In this document: positions 32,901-42,289 of the stretch, piece by piece
Layout: every line of letters begins with the position of its first letter
How positions within the stretch are numbered: the stretch's first letter is position 1
NCBI RefSeq assembly: GCF_020216025.1
Contig: NZ_JAIWNC010000006.1
Location: forward strand, 124,001 to 188,000
Source: Jidongwangia harbinensis
GTDB taxonomy: Bacteria > Actinomycetota > Actinomycetes > Mycobacteriales > Micromonosporaceae
Length of the DNA: 64,000 bases
Direction of reading: 5' to 3'
Program-made: the position numbers and the translations under genes
Notes under the pieces: model-generated
Seen by the model: the letters and a program-made list of their open reading frames with translations, nothing else
The model's database searches: none
What the model was told of the DNA's origin: nothing

Positions 32901-34835
32901 TCAGGCGGGGCGTTTCGCCAGGATGCCCGCCACCCGCCGGACCCGTGGATCGGCCTCGATCTCCTCCAGCGACAGCCGCAGCGGCATCCGCCAGTTCGGG
33001 TACTCGTCGGTGGTGCCGGGCAGGTTCGGCTGGTTCAGCTCGCCCAGCACGTCGTACAGCGACGCGGTGACGAACCGGCACGGGGTCCGCGCCAGGAACT
33101 CGTGCATCGCCACCACGACCTCGTCGCCGGTGCTGTCCGCGGTGATCAGGCCCTCCGCGCGGAGCAGGGCCAGCAGCTGGGCCCGGTCCGCGTCGGCGTG
33201 GCGCCGCTCGTCCGCCTCGCTGCCGGCCAGCTGGCCCAGCTCGGCCCGGACCCGGACCTGCTCGCCCGCCAGGAAACCGGCGGCGGTCGGCAGGTCGTGG
33301 GTGGAGACGCTGGCCAGCGCGTTGCGCGGGTACCGCCGGGCCGGCAGGTAGCCGCCGTCCGGGTCGTCGTCGTCGCGGGTGAACCAGAGCACCGCCGAGC
33401 CGAGCATGTTCATCCGGTCCAGGCCCTCGGTCACCACCGGCAGCACCGTGCCGAGGTCCTCGCCGATCACCACGGCGCCGGCCCGGTGCGCCTCCAGCGC
33501 CAGGATGCCGAGCATCGCCTCCGGGTCGTAGTGCACGTACGTGCCCTCGGCGGCGCCCATGCCCGGCGGCACCCACCACAGTCGCCACAGCCCGGCCACG
33601 TGGTCCACGCGCAGTCCGCCGGCGTACCGGAAGATCCGGCGCAGCATGTCCCGGTAGGCCGCGTATCCGCTCTCGATCAGCCGGTCCGGCCGCCAGGCGG
33701 CCAGGCCCCAGTCCTGCCCGAGCTGGTTGAACGCGTCCGGCGGGGCGCCGGTGTGCACGCCCGCGGCCAGGACGTCCTGCAGCAGCCAGCCGTCCGCGCC
33801 GCTCGGGTCGATGCCGACCGCGAGGTCGTGCACCACGCCGACCGGCATCCCGGCCTCGCGGGCCGCGGCGTTGGCCGCGTCCAACTGGGCCTCGAGCAGA
33901 TGCTGCACCCAGACATGGAACGCCACCCGGTCGCCGGAGCGGGCCGCGCGGGCCGCCGGGGAGTCCGGCCGGCGCAGCTCCGCCGGCCACTGCTGCCAGT
34001 TCGCGCCGTGCCGCTCGGCCAGCGCGCAGAACGTGGCGAAGTCGGTGAGCCCCGGGTCGGCGTCCAGGTCGATCTCGCCGGCCAGCGGCCAGAGCAGCTC
34101 CAGGGCGGCCCGTTTGGCCTGCCAGACCGCGCTGTAGTCGATCAGGCCGTCCCCGGTCGGCGCCGGCCGCAACGCGTCCACCTGGGCGCGCAGCGGCGGA
34201 TCCGCCCGGCGGTACGCGTCGGTGTCGGCGACCCGCAGGTACAGCGGGTTCGCGAAGCGGCGGCTGGACGGCGAGTACGGCGACGCCGGCACCGGCAGGG
34301 TGGGCGTGATCGCGTGCAGCGGGTTCAGCAGGATCAGCCCGGCGTCCTGCCCGCGGACGAACGTGCGCAGGTCGCCCAGGTCGCCGATGCCCCACGAGTC
34401 GGCGGAGTGCAGCGCGTACAGCTGCAGCATCCAGCCCCAGGCCTCCGGCGGTTCGGGCAGCTCGGTGGGCACCACGACCAGCGTCACGTCCTGGTCGTCG
34501 TGGGTCAGCCGGTGCCAGCCCAGCGGCAGGTCGGCGGGGATCTCGCGGACCTCCCGGCGGGTGCCGTCCTCCAGCGTGACGGTGCCGGGTCCGGCCAGCG
34601 GGCGGCCGGTGCCGTGGCGGACCACCACGGTGCCGGGCAGCCTGCGCAGCCGCCGGGTCTCGCGGATCGCGTCCAGTTCCCGGCGTACCGCGTCCGGGGT
34701 GGCGGCGTCGACGCCGAGCAGCCCCAGCACCCCGACGACGGACTCGGCCGCCACGTCGCGGCGTTCGCGATGCCAGTCCTCGTACCAGGTCGCCACCCCG
34801 TGTGCCTCGGCCAGCGCCACCAGATCCGGGTCCAT
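32901..34835 (-). CDS. malQ: 4-alpha-glucanotransferase (amylomaltase, GH77)
   Basis: A 644-residue cytosolic enzyme that transfers maltodextrin segments in glycogen/maltodextrin metabolism. GH77 catalytic regions are present: ASPYSPSSRRFANPLYL, the nucleophile Asp in LRVDHVAGLWRLWWVP, the acid/base Glu in VVIGEDLGTVLP, and the transition-state Asp in VSTHDLPTAAG. The conserved NQPNLPGTTDEYPNWR near the end is also typical. ATG 34835 has GTAGGAGAG just upstream; the longer open frame beyond it is antisense to the chitosanase gene and not coding. Confidence 0.96.
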   Translation of the reverse strand: MDPDLVALAEAHGVATWYEDWHRERRDVAAESVVGVLGLLGVDAATPDAVRRELDAIRETRRLRRLPGTVVVRHGTGRPLAGPGTVTLEDGTRREVREIPADLPLGWHRLTHDDQDVTLVVVPTELPEPPEAWGWMLQLYALHSADSWGIGDLGDLRTFVRGQDAGLILLNPLHAITPTLPVPASPYSPSSRRFANPLYLRVADTDAYRRADPPLRAQVDALRPAPTGDGLIDYSAVWQAKRAALELLWPLAGEIDLDADPGLTDFATFCALAERHGANWQQWPAELRRPDSPAARAARSGDRVAFHVWVQHLLEAQLDAANAAAREAGMPVGVVHDLAVGIDPSGADGWLLQDVLAAGVHTGAPPDAFNQLGQDWGLAAWRPDRLIESGYAAYRDMLRRIFRYAGGLRVDHVAGLWRLWWVPPGMGAAEGTYVHYDPEAMLGILALEAHRAGAVVIGEDLGTVLPVVTEGLDRMNMLGSAVLWFTRDDDDPDGGYLPARRYPRNALASVSTHDLPTAAGFLAGEQVRVRAELGQLAGSEADERRHADADRAQLLALLRAEGLITADSTGDEVVVAMHEFLARTPCRFVTASLYDVLGELNQPNLPGTTDEYPNWRMPLRLSLEEIEADPRVRRVAGILAKRPA

Positions 34836-34922
34836 CCGCTCTCCTACTCCTCGGGTCCGCTCGCACATACCCTGCCGCACCTGAGGTAGTCCGGCTTGCC
34901 GGTATGGGCCAGGATGGAGCGC

Positions 34923-35171
34923 ATGTCTCAAGCGATGAAGTGGTGGTCCCGGGCGACCGCGGCCGTGACCGGTGCAATCCTGACCCTGATGATCCCGGTG
35001 CACGCGTGGGCGGTGAGCACCGGTGTGGCCGACGTGGCGGTCGAGGCGGCCCGGTCCCGGCGCCGGGGCGGCGGCGGCTTTTTCATCATCGGTGCCCTGT
35101 GCTGCCTCGTCGTGGTGGGCGCCATCGTGCTGGCGATCGTGCTGATTTCGCGCAACCGCAAGCGGCGCTGA
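34923..35171 (+). CDS. Small membrane protein, hypothetical
   Basis: About 82 residues from ATG 34923 (ATG 34914 is an alternative). An N-terminal helix with a cleavage-like HAWA-VS (about 9-30) could be a signal peptide. A basic, glycine-rich stretch and a second helix (FFIIGALCCLVVVGAIVLAIVL) follow, and it ends in RNRKRR. The expected topology is a small inner-membrane protein with a basic cytoplasmic tail. It precedes the chitosanase gene by 24 bp but that gene has its own promoter. Confidence 0.55.
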   Translation: MSQAMKWWSRATAAVTGAILTLMIPVHAWAVSTGVADVAVEAARSRRRGGGGFFIIGALCCLVVVGAIVLAIVLISRNRKRR

Positions 35172-35195
35172 CCGGCTGCGTCCTAGCGTGAGGGG

Positions 35196-36440
35196 GTGCG
35201 GAGCAGAGTCGGTGGGGTCGCCCTGGGCGTGGCCGTCTGCACGGTGCTGAGCGTGCCGCTGGCCGTGTCGGTGACCGCGGACGCGGCGTCCGACGTGCTG
35301 CTGTCCCGGGGCCGCCCGGCGCTCGCGTCCAGCACCAGCGGGGCGCAGTACGACGCCTCCCGCGCGGTCGACGGTGACCTCGGCTCGCGCTGGGCCGGCG
35401 TGTCCGGGCCCGGCACCCAGTGGCTGCGGATCGACCTGGGCGCCGCCCGCCGGGTGCACCGGGTCACGCTGGTGTGGGAGAAGGCGTACGCGGCGTCGTA
35501 CCGGGTCCAGGTGTCCGGCGACGGCGCCTCCTGGACCGACCTGTACGCCACCCGCTCCGGCAACGGCGGCACCGACGACCTCAAGCGGCTGGACCGGGCC
35601 GGCCGGTACCTGCGGGTGCTCGCCACCCAGCGCGGCACCTCGTACGGCTATTCGCTGCACGAGGTGCGGGCGTACGGCCCGGGGCCGGTGCCGCCGCCGG
35701 CACCCCGGGTCGCGCCCGGCACGGCGGTGCCCGCCGCGGCGGTCGCGCTGGACGACCCGCGGCGCAAGGAACTCGCCATGCAACTGGTCTCCACCGCGGA
35801 GAACTCGACGCTGAACTGGCGCTCGCAGTACGGCTACATCGAGGACATCGGCGACGGCCGCGGCTACACCGCCGGCCTCGTCGGGTTCTGTTCCGGCACG
35901 TCGGACATGCTGGCCGTGGTCGCCGAGTACACCCGCCGCAAGCCGGGAAACGGGCTGGCGAGGTACCTCCCGGCGCTGCGTGCGGTGGACGGCTCCGACT
36001 CGCACGCCGGACTGGATCCGGGTTTCCCGGCGGCGTGGCGGGCGGCGGCCCGGGACCCGGTCTTCCAGAAGACCCAGGAGGACGAGCGGGACCGGATGTA
36101 CTTCGGTCCGGCGGTCACCCTGGCGCGTACCGACGGGCTGCGCGCGCTGGGGCAGTTCGCGTACTACGACGCCGCGGTCATGCATGGCATGTCCGGGCTG
36201 CACGCGATCCGGGCCGAGACGGTGAAGTCGGCGAAGACGCCCCGGCAGGGCGGCGACGAGACGGTGTGGCTGGCCGCCTTCCTGACCGCCCGGGTGCAGG
36301 CGATGCAGGTGGAGGAGGCGCACAGCGACACCACCCGGGTGGACACCGCGCAGCGTGCCTTCCTGCGGGCCGGCAACCTGGACCTGAGCCCGCCGCTGAA
36401 CTGGCGGGTCTACGGCGACCGCTTCACGGTCTCCGCTTAG
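35196..36440 (+). CDS. Secreted chitosanase (GH46) with N-terminal F5/8-type carbohydrate-binding domain
   Basis: A 414-residue exported enzyme. The signal peptide ends near residue 30. A discoidin-like CBM32 domain covers about 35-160 (DGDLGSRWAGVSGPGTQWLRIDLG). The GH46 domain follows from about 185: catalytic acid Glu202 in STAENSTLNWRSQY and catalytic Asp220 in YIEDIGDGRGYTAG, 18 residues apart as in the Streptomyces N174 enzyme. It cleaves chitosan. TAGCGT (35184-35189) six bases before the GTG implies a leaderless transcript. Confidence 0.95.
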   Translation: MRSRVGGVALGVAVCTVLSVPLAVSVTADAASDVLLSRGRPALASSTSGAQYDASRAVDGDLGSRWAGVSGPGTQWLRIDLGAARRVHRVTLVWEKAYAASYRVQVSGDGASWTDLYATRSGNGGTDDLKRLDRAGRYLRVLATQRGTSYGYSLHEVRAYGPGPVPPPAPRVAPGTAVPAAAVALDDPRRKELAMQLVSTAENSTLNWRSQYGYIEDIGDGRGYTAGLVGFCSGTSDMLAVVAEYTRRKPGNGLARYLPALRAVDGSDSHAGLDPGFPAAWRAAARDPVFQKTQEDERDRMYFGPAVTLARTDGLRALGQFAYYDAAVMHGMSGLHAIRAETVKSAKTPRQGGDETVWLAAFLTARVQAMQVEEAHSDTTRVDTAQRAFLRAGNLDLSPPLNWRVYGDRFTVSA

Positions 36441-36447
36441 CCCCGGC

Positions 36448-37932
36448 TCAGACCCAGTCGAGCGTGCGGTCGACCGCCTTGCGCCACTGGGTGAGGCCGC
36501 GGGCCACCTCGTCGGCGTTCATCTCCGGCGTCCAGTGCGCGTCCGCCGTCCAATTGGCCCGCAGCGTGTCGGTGTCCGGCCAGAAGCCCACCGCCAGCCC
36601 GGCCGCGTACGCCGCGCCCAGGCAGGTGGTCTCGGCGACGGTGGGCCGGACCACCGGTACCGCCAGCACGTCCGCCAGGAACTGCATGAGCAGGTCGTTC
36701 GCGGTCATGCCGCCGTCCACCCGGAGCGTGGTGAGCGGGGTGCCGCTGTCCGCGTTCATCGCGTCCACCACCTCGCGGGTCTGCCAGGCGGTCGCCTCCA
36801 GCGCGGCCCGGGCGAGATGCCCGCGGTTGACGAACCCGGTGAGCCCGACCAGCACCCCGCGGGCGTCCGCGCGCCAGTGCGGCGCGAACAGTCCGGAGAA
36901 CGCCGGCACCAGGTAGCAGCCGCCGTTGTCCGGCACCGTGCGGGCCAGGTCCTCCACCTCGGCGGCGGCCCGGATGATGCCCAGGTTGTCGCGCAGCCAC
37001 TGGATCAGCGCGCCGGTGACCGCGATGGCGCCCTCCAGCGCGTACACCGCGGGGGCGTCGCCGATCCGGTAGCCGACCGTGGTGAGCAGCCCGTGCCCGG
37101 AGACCACCGGCTCGGTGCCGGTGTTGAGCAGCAGGAAACTGCCGGTGCCGTAGGTGCACTTGGCCTCGCCCGGCGCGAAGCAGGTCTGCCCGAACAGGGC
37201 GGCCTGCTGGTCGCCGAGCGCGGACGCGACCGGGACCCCGGCGAGCGGGCCGCTGTGCGCGGTGCCGTACACCTCGGCAGAGGACCGGATCTCCGGCAGC
37301 ATCGCCCGCGGGATGCCGGTGGCGGCCAGGATCTCGTCGTCCCAGTCCAGCGTGCGGAGGTTCATCAGGAGCGTGCGGCTGGCGTTGGTGACGTCGGTCA
37401 GGTGCCGGCCGGTCAGCTTGTGGATCAGCCAGCTGTCCATCGTGCCGAACAGCACCTCACCGGCGTCGGCCCGCTCGCGCAGCCCGTCCACGTGTTCCAG
37501 CAGCCAGGCCAGCTTCGACCCGGCGAAGTACGGCGCCAGCGGCAGGCCGGTGCGGGCCCGGAAGTTCTCCTCGCCGAACGCCGCGTCGAAGCGGCGCAAC
37601 TGCTCGTCGGTGCGGGTGTCCTGCCAGACGATGGCGTGGTGCACCGGCCGGCCGGTGGCGCGGTCCCACACCACGGTGGTCTCGCGCTGGTTGGTGATGC
37701 CGACCGCGGCGAGCCGGGACGCGTCGAGGCCGCCGGAGGCGAGCGCCTCGCGCACCACGAACTGCACGCACTCCCAGATCTCCTCCGCGTCGTGCTCGAC
37801 CCAGCCCGGCCGGGGGAAGATCTGGCGGTGCTCGCGCTGGGCCACCGACACGATCGTGCCGCCGGAATCGAAGACGATGCACCGGGAGGACGTGGTGCCC
37901 TGGTCGATCGCGGCGACGTAATCCTTGGTCAC
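36448..37932 (-). CDS. glpK: Glycerol kinase
   Basis: A 494-residue FGGY-family kinase from GTG 37932. It phosphorylates glycerol with ATP. Motifs are the N-terminal phosphate loop [43 protein letters not shown], and the FGGY signature 2 region [20 protein letters not shown]. No glpF or glpD gene adjoins, so it stands alone here. It converges with the chitosanase gene over a 7-bp gap. Confidence 0.97.
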   Translation of the reverse strand: MTKDYVAAIDQGTTSSRCIVFDSGGTIVSVAQREHRQIFPRPGWVEHDAEEIWECVQFVVREALASGGLDASRLAAVGITNQRETTVVWDRATGRPVHHAIVWQDTRTDEQLRRFDAAFGEENFRARTGLPLAPYFAGSKLAWLLEHVDGLRERADAGEVLFGTMDSWLIHKLTGRHLTDVTNASRTLLMNLRTLDWDDEILAATGIPRAMLPEIRSSAEVYGTAHSGPLAGVPVASALGDQQAALFGQTCFAPGEAKCTYGTGSFLLLNTGTEPVVSGHGLLTTVGYRIGDAPAVYALEGAIAVTGALIQWLRDNLGIIRAAAEVEDLARTVPDNGGCYLVPAFSGLFAPHWRADARGVLVGLTGFVNRGHLARAALEATAWQTREVVDAMNADSGTPLTTLRVDGGMTANDLLMQFLADVLAVPVVRPTVAETTCLGAAYAAGLAVGFWPDTDTLRANWTADAHWTPEMNADEVARGLTQWRKAVDRTLDWV

Positions 37933-37949
37933 GCAGACACCGTAGACGA

Positions 37950-37979
37950 GACGCCGGCCGCCCGTGGGCGGCCGGCGTC
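37950..37979 (-). terminator. Terminator of the GH16 gene
   Basis: Perfect 14-bp arms 37950-37963 and 37966-37979 around a tight two-base centre, 20 bp past the GH16 stop codon and just before glpK. Confidence 0.82.
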
Positions 37980-37999
37980 CGGCTGTGGAAAACCGTCGG

Positions 38000-39229
38000 T
38001 CAGGCCCGGGACCACTTCTGGTTCGAGGCGCCGAGGCAGTCCCAGAGGTGCAGCTGGGCGCCGTTGTTCGGGTTGACCTCCTTGATGTCCACGCACCGGT
38101 TGGCGGAGATGTTCACCAGGTCGCCCGCGCCGGACAGGGTGAACCGCTGCACCGGGTTGCCGTTGCAGGTGACCAGCTGGATCGGCGTGCCGTTGGCGCT
38201 GCCCGCGGCGGCCGGGTCCATGCACTTGCCCATCGCCCGGACCGTGCCGTCGCCGTTGAACGTCCACTGCTGCGCGGCGCTGCCGTTGCAGTCGTACATC
38301 TGCAGCCGGGCGCCGTCGGCCGGGTTCCCGCCGGGGATGTCGATGCACTTGCCGTTCAGCGCGCTGCGCAGCCCGTTGCCGGTGGGGGTGCCGCCGCCGT
38401 CGGTCCAGGCCGAGACGCGGACGTAGTCGACCAGCATGGTCTGCGGGAAGGTGGTGGTGGCGTCCGGGTAGCCGGGCCAGTTGCCGCCGACCGCGACGTT
38501 CAGGATCATGAAGAACGGGTGGTCGAAGACCCAGCGGTCGCCGCCCAGGTTGGCCGGCGTGATCCGGTAGAACTCGGCGCCGTCCAGGTACCAGACGATC
38601 AGGTTCGGGGACCATTCGACCGCGTACGTGTGGAAGTTGTTGCTCAGCGGCTCGCCGATCGTCCGGCCGCCGCCGATCCCCTCGCCCCCGGAGTACCCGG
38701 GGCCGTGCACCGTGCCGTGCACCGTGTTCGGCTCGTACCCGACGTTCTCCATGATGTCGATCTCGCCGTCGGTGGGCCAGTTGCCGCCGCCGAGCATCCA
38801 GAAGGCCGGCCAGATGCCCTGACCGCGGGGGATCTTCAGGCGGGCTTCGAAGCGGCCGTACCGCTGGGCGAACTTGTCCGCGGTCAGGATGCGGCCCGAG
38901 GTGTACTCGCAGCGGCCGTAGTGGCACTGGTAGTTCGCCGGGTTGTCGCGGCGGGCGGTGATCGCCAGATGGCCGGAGCCGTCGTGCACCACGTTGCTGG
39001 TGGAGTTCGTGTAGTACTGCCGCTCGTTGTTGCCCCAGCCGCCGCCACCGATGTCGAACTTCCACTTGTTCTGGTCGAGCGGGGTGCCGGCCGGTGCGTT
39101 GAACTCGTCCTGCCAGGTGACCGGGCCGATGGCGGCCTCGGCCGTGTCGCCGCGTGAGGCGGCCACCAGGCCGCCGGTGAGGGTCGCCGCGACGGTGGCC
39201 GCGGCGAGCAGAATCCGGATCTTGCGCAT
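38000..39229 (-). CDS. Secreted beta-1,3-glucanase-like GH16 enzyme with ricin-type lectin domain
   Basis: A 409-residue exported protein. The signal peptide ends near residue 33 (AEAA). The GH16 domain (about 36-275) has the laminarinase-type catalytic motif [10 protein letters not shown] with nucleophile Glu156, Asp158 and acid/base Glu161. Aromatic stretches [11 protein letters not shown] and DYVRVSAW are typical. A beta-trefoil lectin domain (about 285-409) with QQWTF and NQKWSRA repeats binds sugar. It should hydrolyse beta-1,3-glucan outside the cell. GGAGG precedes the ATG. Upstream lies a TTTAAAGTTCG-type stretch also found before the next GH16-like gene. Confidence 0.95.
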   Translation of the reverse strand: MRKIRILLAAATVAATLTGGLVAASRGDTAEAAIGPVTWQDEFNAPAGTPLDQNKWKFDIGGGGWGNNERQYYTNSTSNVVHDGSGHLAITARRDNPANYQCHYGRCEYTSGRILTADKFAQRYGRFEARLKIPRGQGIWPAFWMLGGGNWPTDGEIDIMENVGYEPNTVHGTVHGPGYSGGEGIGGGRTIGEPLSNNFHTYAVEWSPNLIVWYLDGAEFYRITPANLGGDRWVFDHPFFMILNVAVGGNWPGYPDATTTFPQTMLVDYVRVSAWTDGGGTPTGNGLRSALNGKCIDIPGGNPADGARLQMYDCNGSAAQQWTFNGDGTVRAMGKCMDPAAAGSANGTPIQLVTCNGNPVQRFTLSGAGDLVNISANRCVDIKEVNPNNGAQLHLWDCLGASNQKWSRA

Positions 39230-39348
39230 GGGGATGCCTCCGGGGAGAGGTAATGATTCCGTTAACAGTCTTTAAAGTTCGACTGTCATCAGTCAAGAGC
39301 GACTGGTTCCGGAACCCCGGATAACACCTTTTTTTGTAAGTCTTCTTG

Positions 39349-40326
39349 TCAGAGGGGCGTGAACAGGTTAGGTACGGCCGGCGGCTGCCACTCCGGCAGC
39401 GAGGTGTGGGTCTCCTTCACCTCGTACTGCACGCCGTCGAACGTGACCTTGTCGCCCGCGGTGTAGAGCGTGAACGGCTCCCAGGCGGCCGGTGCCGCGG
39501 GCGGGGGCGGCGGCGTGGTGGGCTCGGCGGCCGGCGGCGGCGTGGTCGGCTCCACCGACGGTGGCGCGCTGCTGGCCGGCGGCGCCGACTCCGGCACCTC
39601 GGTGGACACCCGGACCAGGTCGACCTGCATCCGCTGCGGGAACACCGACCGCCGCGCGAACTCGGCCACGCCCAGGCTCATCCCCACCACGAACGGCCCG
39701 TCGAAGACCCACTGGTCGCCGGCCTGCTCGGCGCGCACCCGGAACACCTCGTCACCGTCCACCGACGCGACCGCCAGTTCGGCGTCCCACTCCACCGTGA
39801 CGGTGTGGAAGCCCCGGTCCAGCGCCCGCGGCTCGACCCGCCGGATCGGGCCCAGCAGGTCGGTCTCCGTGGCGCCCTCCCCGGCGCCGGCGAGGAACAG
39901 CGCCGGACGCGCGCCCCGGCTCTCCGGCAGCTTGATCCGGGTCTCCAGGCGGCCCTGCTCCTGCTCGATCGGCTCCCGGGTGACCAGCCGCGTCGCGTCG
40001 GACCCGCGGGCCACCAGCGTCAGCGTGCCGGACCCGTCCAGCCGGACCGCCCGCGCGCTGTCCGCCGGCACGGCCCACTTGTCCCGGTCCGCACCGTTGC
40101 CCCGGCGCCCGGCGAAACGGTCCTCGAACGTCACCTGCTCGTCGGTGTCGCGTTGGGTGCTCTGGCCCGGCCGGCCGCGCCGGTCCAGGTCGTTGGCCTC
40201 GGCGCGGTCGAGTCGGGACGGCAGCCAGATCGCGGTGGCCAGGCCCGCCGCGGCGGCGACCACCGCCACGATCTGTCGCGGTCGGTAGGCGGAAGAGGAC
40301 GCTCCGGTGTGGCGGGCACGGTGCAT
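39349..40326 (-). CDS. GH16-like exported protein with degenerate active site and CBM5/12
   Basis: A 325-residue protein from ATG 40326, with GGAGG upstream. A single hydrophobic helix (about 18-36) exports or anchors it. Residues 65-255 follow the GH16 layout (VTFEDRF, DKWAV, GRLETRIKLP, QMQVDLVRVS), but the motif at residues 154-159 reads ETDLLG where active enzymes have ExDxxE: Glu154 and Asp156 are kept and the acid/base Glu is Gly159. A Pro/Thr-rich linker leads to a chitin-binding CBM5/12 module (AWEPFTLYTAGDKVTFDGVQYE). It may bind rather than cleave polysaccharide. Confidence 0.82.
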   Translation of the reverse strand: MHRARHTGASSSAYRPRQIVAVVAAAAGLATAIWLPSRLDRAEANDLDRRGRPGQSTQRDTDEQVTFEDRFAGRRGNGADRDKWAVPADSARAVRLDGSGTLTLVARGSDATRLVTREPIEQEQGRLETRIKLPESRGARPALFLAGAGEGATETDLLGPIRRVEPRALDRGFHTVTVEWDAELAVASVDGDEVFRVRAEQAGDQWVFDGPFVVGMSLGVAEFARRSVFPQRMQVDLVRVSTEVPESAPPASSAPPSVEPTTPPPAAEPTTPPPPPAAPAAWEPFTLYTAGDKVTFDGVQYEVKETHTSLPEWQPPAVPNLFTPL

Positions 40327-40379
40327 CGAGTCGATACCTCCGGACGGGGGAGCCGAGGCGGCAGTGACACTGTCGAAGA

Positions 40380-40396
40380 TGCGAGATGATCTCGCA
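40380..40396. promoter_or_regulatory. Palindromic operator candidate between the GH16-like and kinase genes
   Basis: TGCGAGA-TGA-TCTCGCA is a perfect 7-3-7 inverted repeat, 54 bp upstream of the GH16-like start and 69 bp upstream of the divergent histidine kinase. An A/T-rich promoter-like stretch (40411-40431) adjoins. The size and symmetry fit a LacI- or GntR-type operator. Confidence 0.55.
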
Positions 40397-40464
40397 AGTC
40401 CGCGGGGCAGACTTAAAAATTTCTTTAAGTTCGGCCGTGGTGTCGTTATGGGAGGGTCAGGGGC

Positions 40465-41619
40465 ATGTCGGAGGTGACCGGGGCATTCGCCGGCCGCGCC
40501 GGGGGTCTGCAGGCGCCGCTGTGGCGGGCCATCGCGGTGTTCCGGATCGCCGCCCTGGTGTACGTGACGATCCTGGTCGTCCGCAACGTCGGCGAGTACG
40601 AACGGCCGGTGCTGGCCTGGCCCGTCCTCGCGCTGACCGCCGCCTGGACCGTCGTCACCACGTACGCGTACGCCGACCCGACCCGCCGCCGGCCACCGCT
40701 GCTGGTGGCCGACCTGGTCATCACCATGGGCGTGATGACCGCCAGCATCTGGGTCGTCGGCCGGGCCGCGCTGGAGGCCGGGCGGCCGACGCTCGCGGTG
40801 GCCTGGCACGTGGCACCGGTGATCGCCTGGGCGGTGGCCGGCGGGCGTCGCGGCGGCATCATCGCGGCCCTGGCGATGGGCGCCACCGACCTGGTGGTGC
40901 GGGCGCACTACGACCAGGCCGCGTTCACCGGCACGGTGCTGATGCTGCTCGCCGCGCTCGCGGTGGGGTACATGGTCCGGCTGGTCGAGGTCGCCCAGGC
41001 GAAGCTGGAACACGCGGTGCAGCTCGAGGCGGCCACCCGGGAACGGGAACGGCTGGCCCGGGACATCCACGACTCGGTGCTGCAGGTGCTCGCACTGGTG
41101 AAGCGCCGCGGGGCCGGGCTGGACGGCGAGGCGGGCGAACTGGCCCGGCTGGCCGGCGAGCAGGAGGCCGCGCTGCGTGCGCTGGTCACCAGCCGGACCG
41201 CGCCGGCGGTGGCGGACGGCGCCGAGGCGGACCTGATGGCGCTGCTCGGCCGGTACGCCTCCAGCACGGTGTCGATCGCGTCCCCGGCCGCGGCCGTGCG
41301 GCTGCCGGCCCGGGTCGCCGCCGAGGTGGCCGCCGCGGTCGGCGCGGCGCTGGACAACGTCGCCAAGCACTGCGCGCCGGGTACGAAGGTCTGGGTGCTG
41401 GTCGAGGACGAGCCGGGCGACGTCACGGTCAGCGTCCGCGACGACGGCTGCGGCATCCCCCCGGCCCGGCTGGACGAGGCGGCCGCCCAGGGCCGGCTGG
41501 GCGTGGCCCAGTCGATCCGGGGCCGGATCACCGATCTCGGCGGGACCGTGGAGATCGCCTCGGCCCCGGGCGAGGGCACCGAGGTGGAGCTGACCGTACC
41601 GCGCGGACCGATATCGTGA
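40465..41619 (+). CDS. MacS-like (DUF5931) sensor histidine kinase of the NarL type
   Basis: A 384-residue kinase. About five N-terminal membrane helices (20-180) form the DUF5931 sensor. A HisKA_3-type dimerisation/phosphotransfer box RERERLARDIHDSVLQVLALVKRR (about 193-216) and a HATPase domain (VGAALDNVAKHC, VRDDGCGIP) follow. It resembles MacS of Streptomyces coelicolor, which with MacR influences morphogenesis and antibiotic production. The start has GGAGGGTCAGGGGC upstream. Its stop overlaps the regulator start by GTGA. Confidence 0.92.
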   Translation: MSEVTGAFAGRAGGLQAPLWRAIAVFRIAALVYVTILVVRNVGEYERPVLAWPVLALTAAWTVVTTYAYADPTRRRPPLLVADLVITMGVMTASIWVVGRAALEAGRPTLAVAWHVAPVIAWAVAGGRRGGIIAALAMGATDLVVRAHYDQAAFTGTVLMLLAALAVGYMVRLVEVAQAKLEHAVQLEAATRERERLARDIHDSVLQVLALVKRRGAGLDGEAGELARLAGEQEAALRALVTSRTAPAVADGAEADLMALLGRYASSTVSIASPAAAVRLPARVAAEVAAAVGAALDNVAKHCAPGTKVWVLVEDEPGDVTVSVRDDGCGIPPARLDEAAAQGRLGVAQSIRGRITDLGGTVEIASAPGEGTEVELTVPRGPIS

Positions 41620-42281
41620 ACGCCGTGGCAGAGCAGGCGGTACGGGTGATGGTGGTGGACGACCACCCGATGTGGCGCGAGGGCGTGAGCCGGGATCTCG
41701 CCGCCGCCGGGTACGACGTGGTCGCGGTGACCGGCGAGGGACGCCAGGCGATCCGCATCGCGGCCGCGGCCCGCCCCGACGTCGTCGTGCTGGACCTGCA
41801 ACTTCCCGACGTGACCGGGGTCGAGGCGATCCTCGGGCTGCTGGAGGCGGTGCCCGGCATCCGGGTGCTGATGCTGTCGGCCAGCGGCGAGCAGCAGGAC
41901 GTCCTGGACGCGGTGAAGGCCGGCGCGACCGGCTATCTGCTGAAGTCGGCCGGGCTGACCGAGTTCCTGGAGGCGGTGGCCCGCACCGCGGCCGGTGACA
42001 CGGTGTTCACGCCGGGACTGGCCGGGCTGGTGCTGGGCGAGTTCCGCCGGCTGGCGGTGGAGCAGCCGGCCGCGGACGACGGCGGCGCGCCGAAGCTCAC
42101 CGAGCGCGAGACCGAGGTGCTGCGGTTGGTGGCCAAGGGCCTGTCGTACCGGCAGATCGCGGAACGACTGGTGCTCAGCCACCGCACCGTGCAGAACCAC
42201 GTGCAGAACACGCTCGGCAAGCTGCAGCTGCACAACCGGGTGGAACTCACCCGCTATGCGATCGAGCGGGGCCTCGACTGA
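41616..42281 (+). CDS. LuxR/NarL-family response regulator (MacR-like)
   Basis: A 221-residue regulator whose GTG overlaps the kinase stop codon. The receiver (1-125) has VVDDHPMWREG, the phospho-acceptor Asp in VVVLDLQLPDVTG and Lys in YLLKSAGLTE. The C-terminal LuxR helix-turn-helix (about 155-220) reads LTERETEVLRLVAKGLSYRQIAERL...TVQNHVQNTLGKL. GTG 41625 is an alternative start. It forms a two-gene operon with the MacS-like kinase. Confidence 0.93.
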   Translation: MNAVAEQAVRVMVVDDHPMWREGVSRDLAAAGYDVVAVTGEGRQAIRIAAAARPDVVVLDLQLPDVTGVEAILGLLEAVPGIRVLMLSASGEQQDVLDAVKAGATGYLLKSAGLTEFLEAVARTAAGDTVFTPGLAGLVLGEFRRLAVEQPAADDGGAPKLTERETEVLRLVAKGLSYRQIAERLVLSHRTVQNHVQNTLGKLQLHNRVELTRYAIERGLD

Positions 42282-42289
42282 GCCCAGAG

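Noticed and set aside
34836..36323. N-terminal extension of malQ running antisense through the chitosanase gene
   Set aside because: The real ATG with ribosome site is at 34835, and the opposite strand encodes a complete GH46 enzyme.
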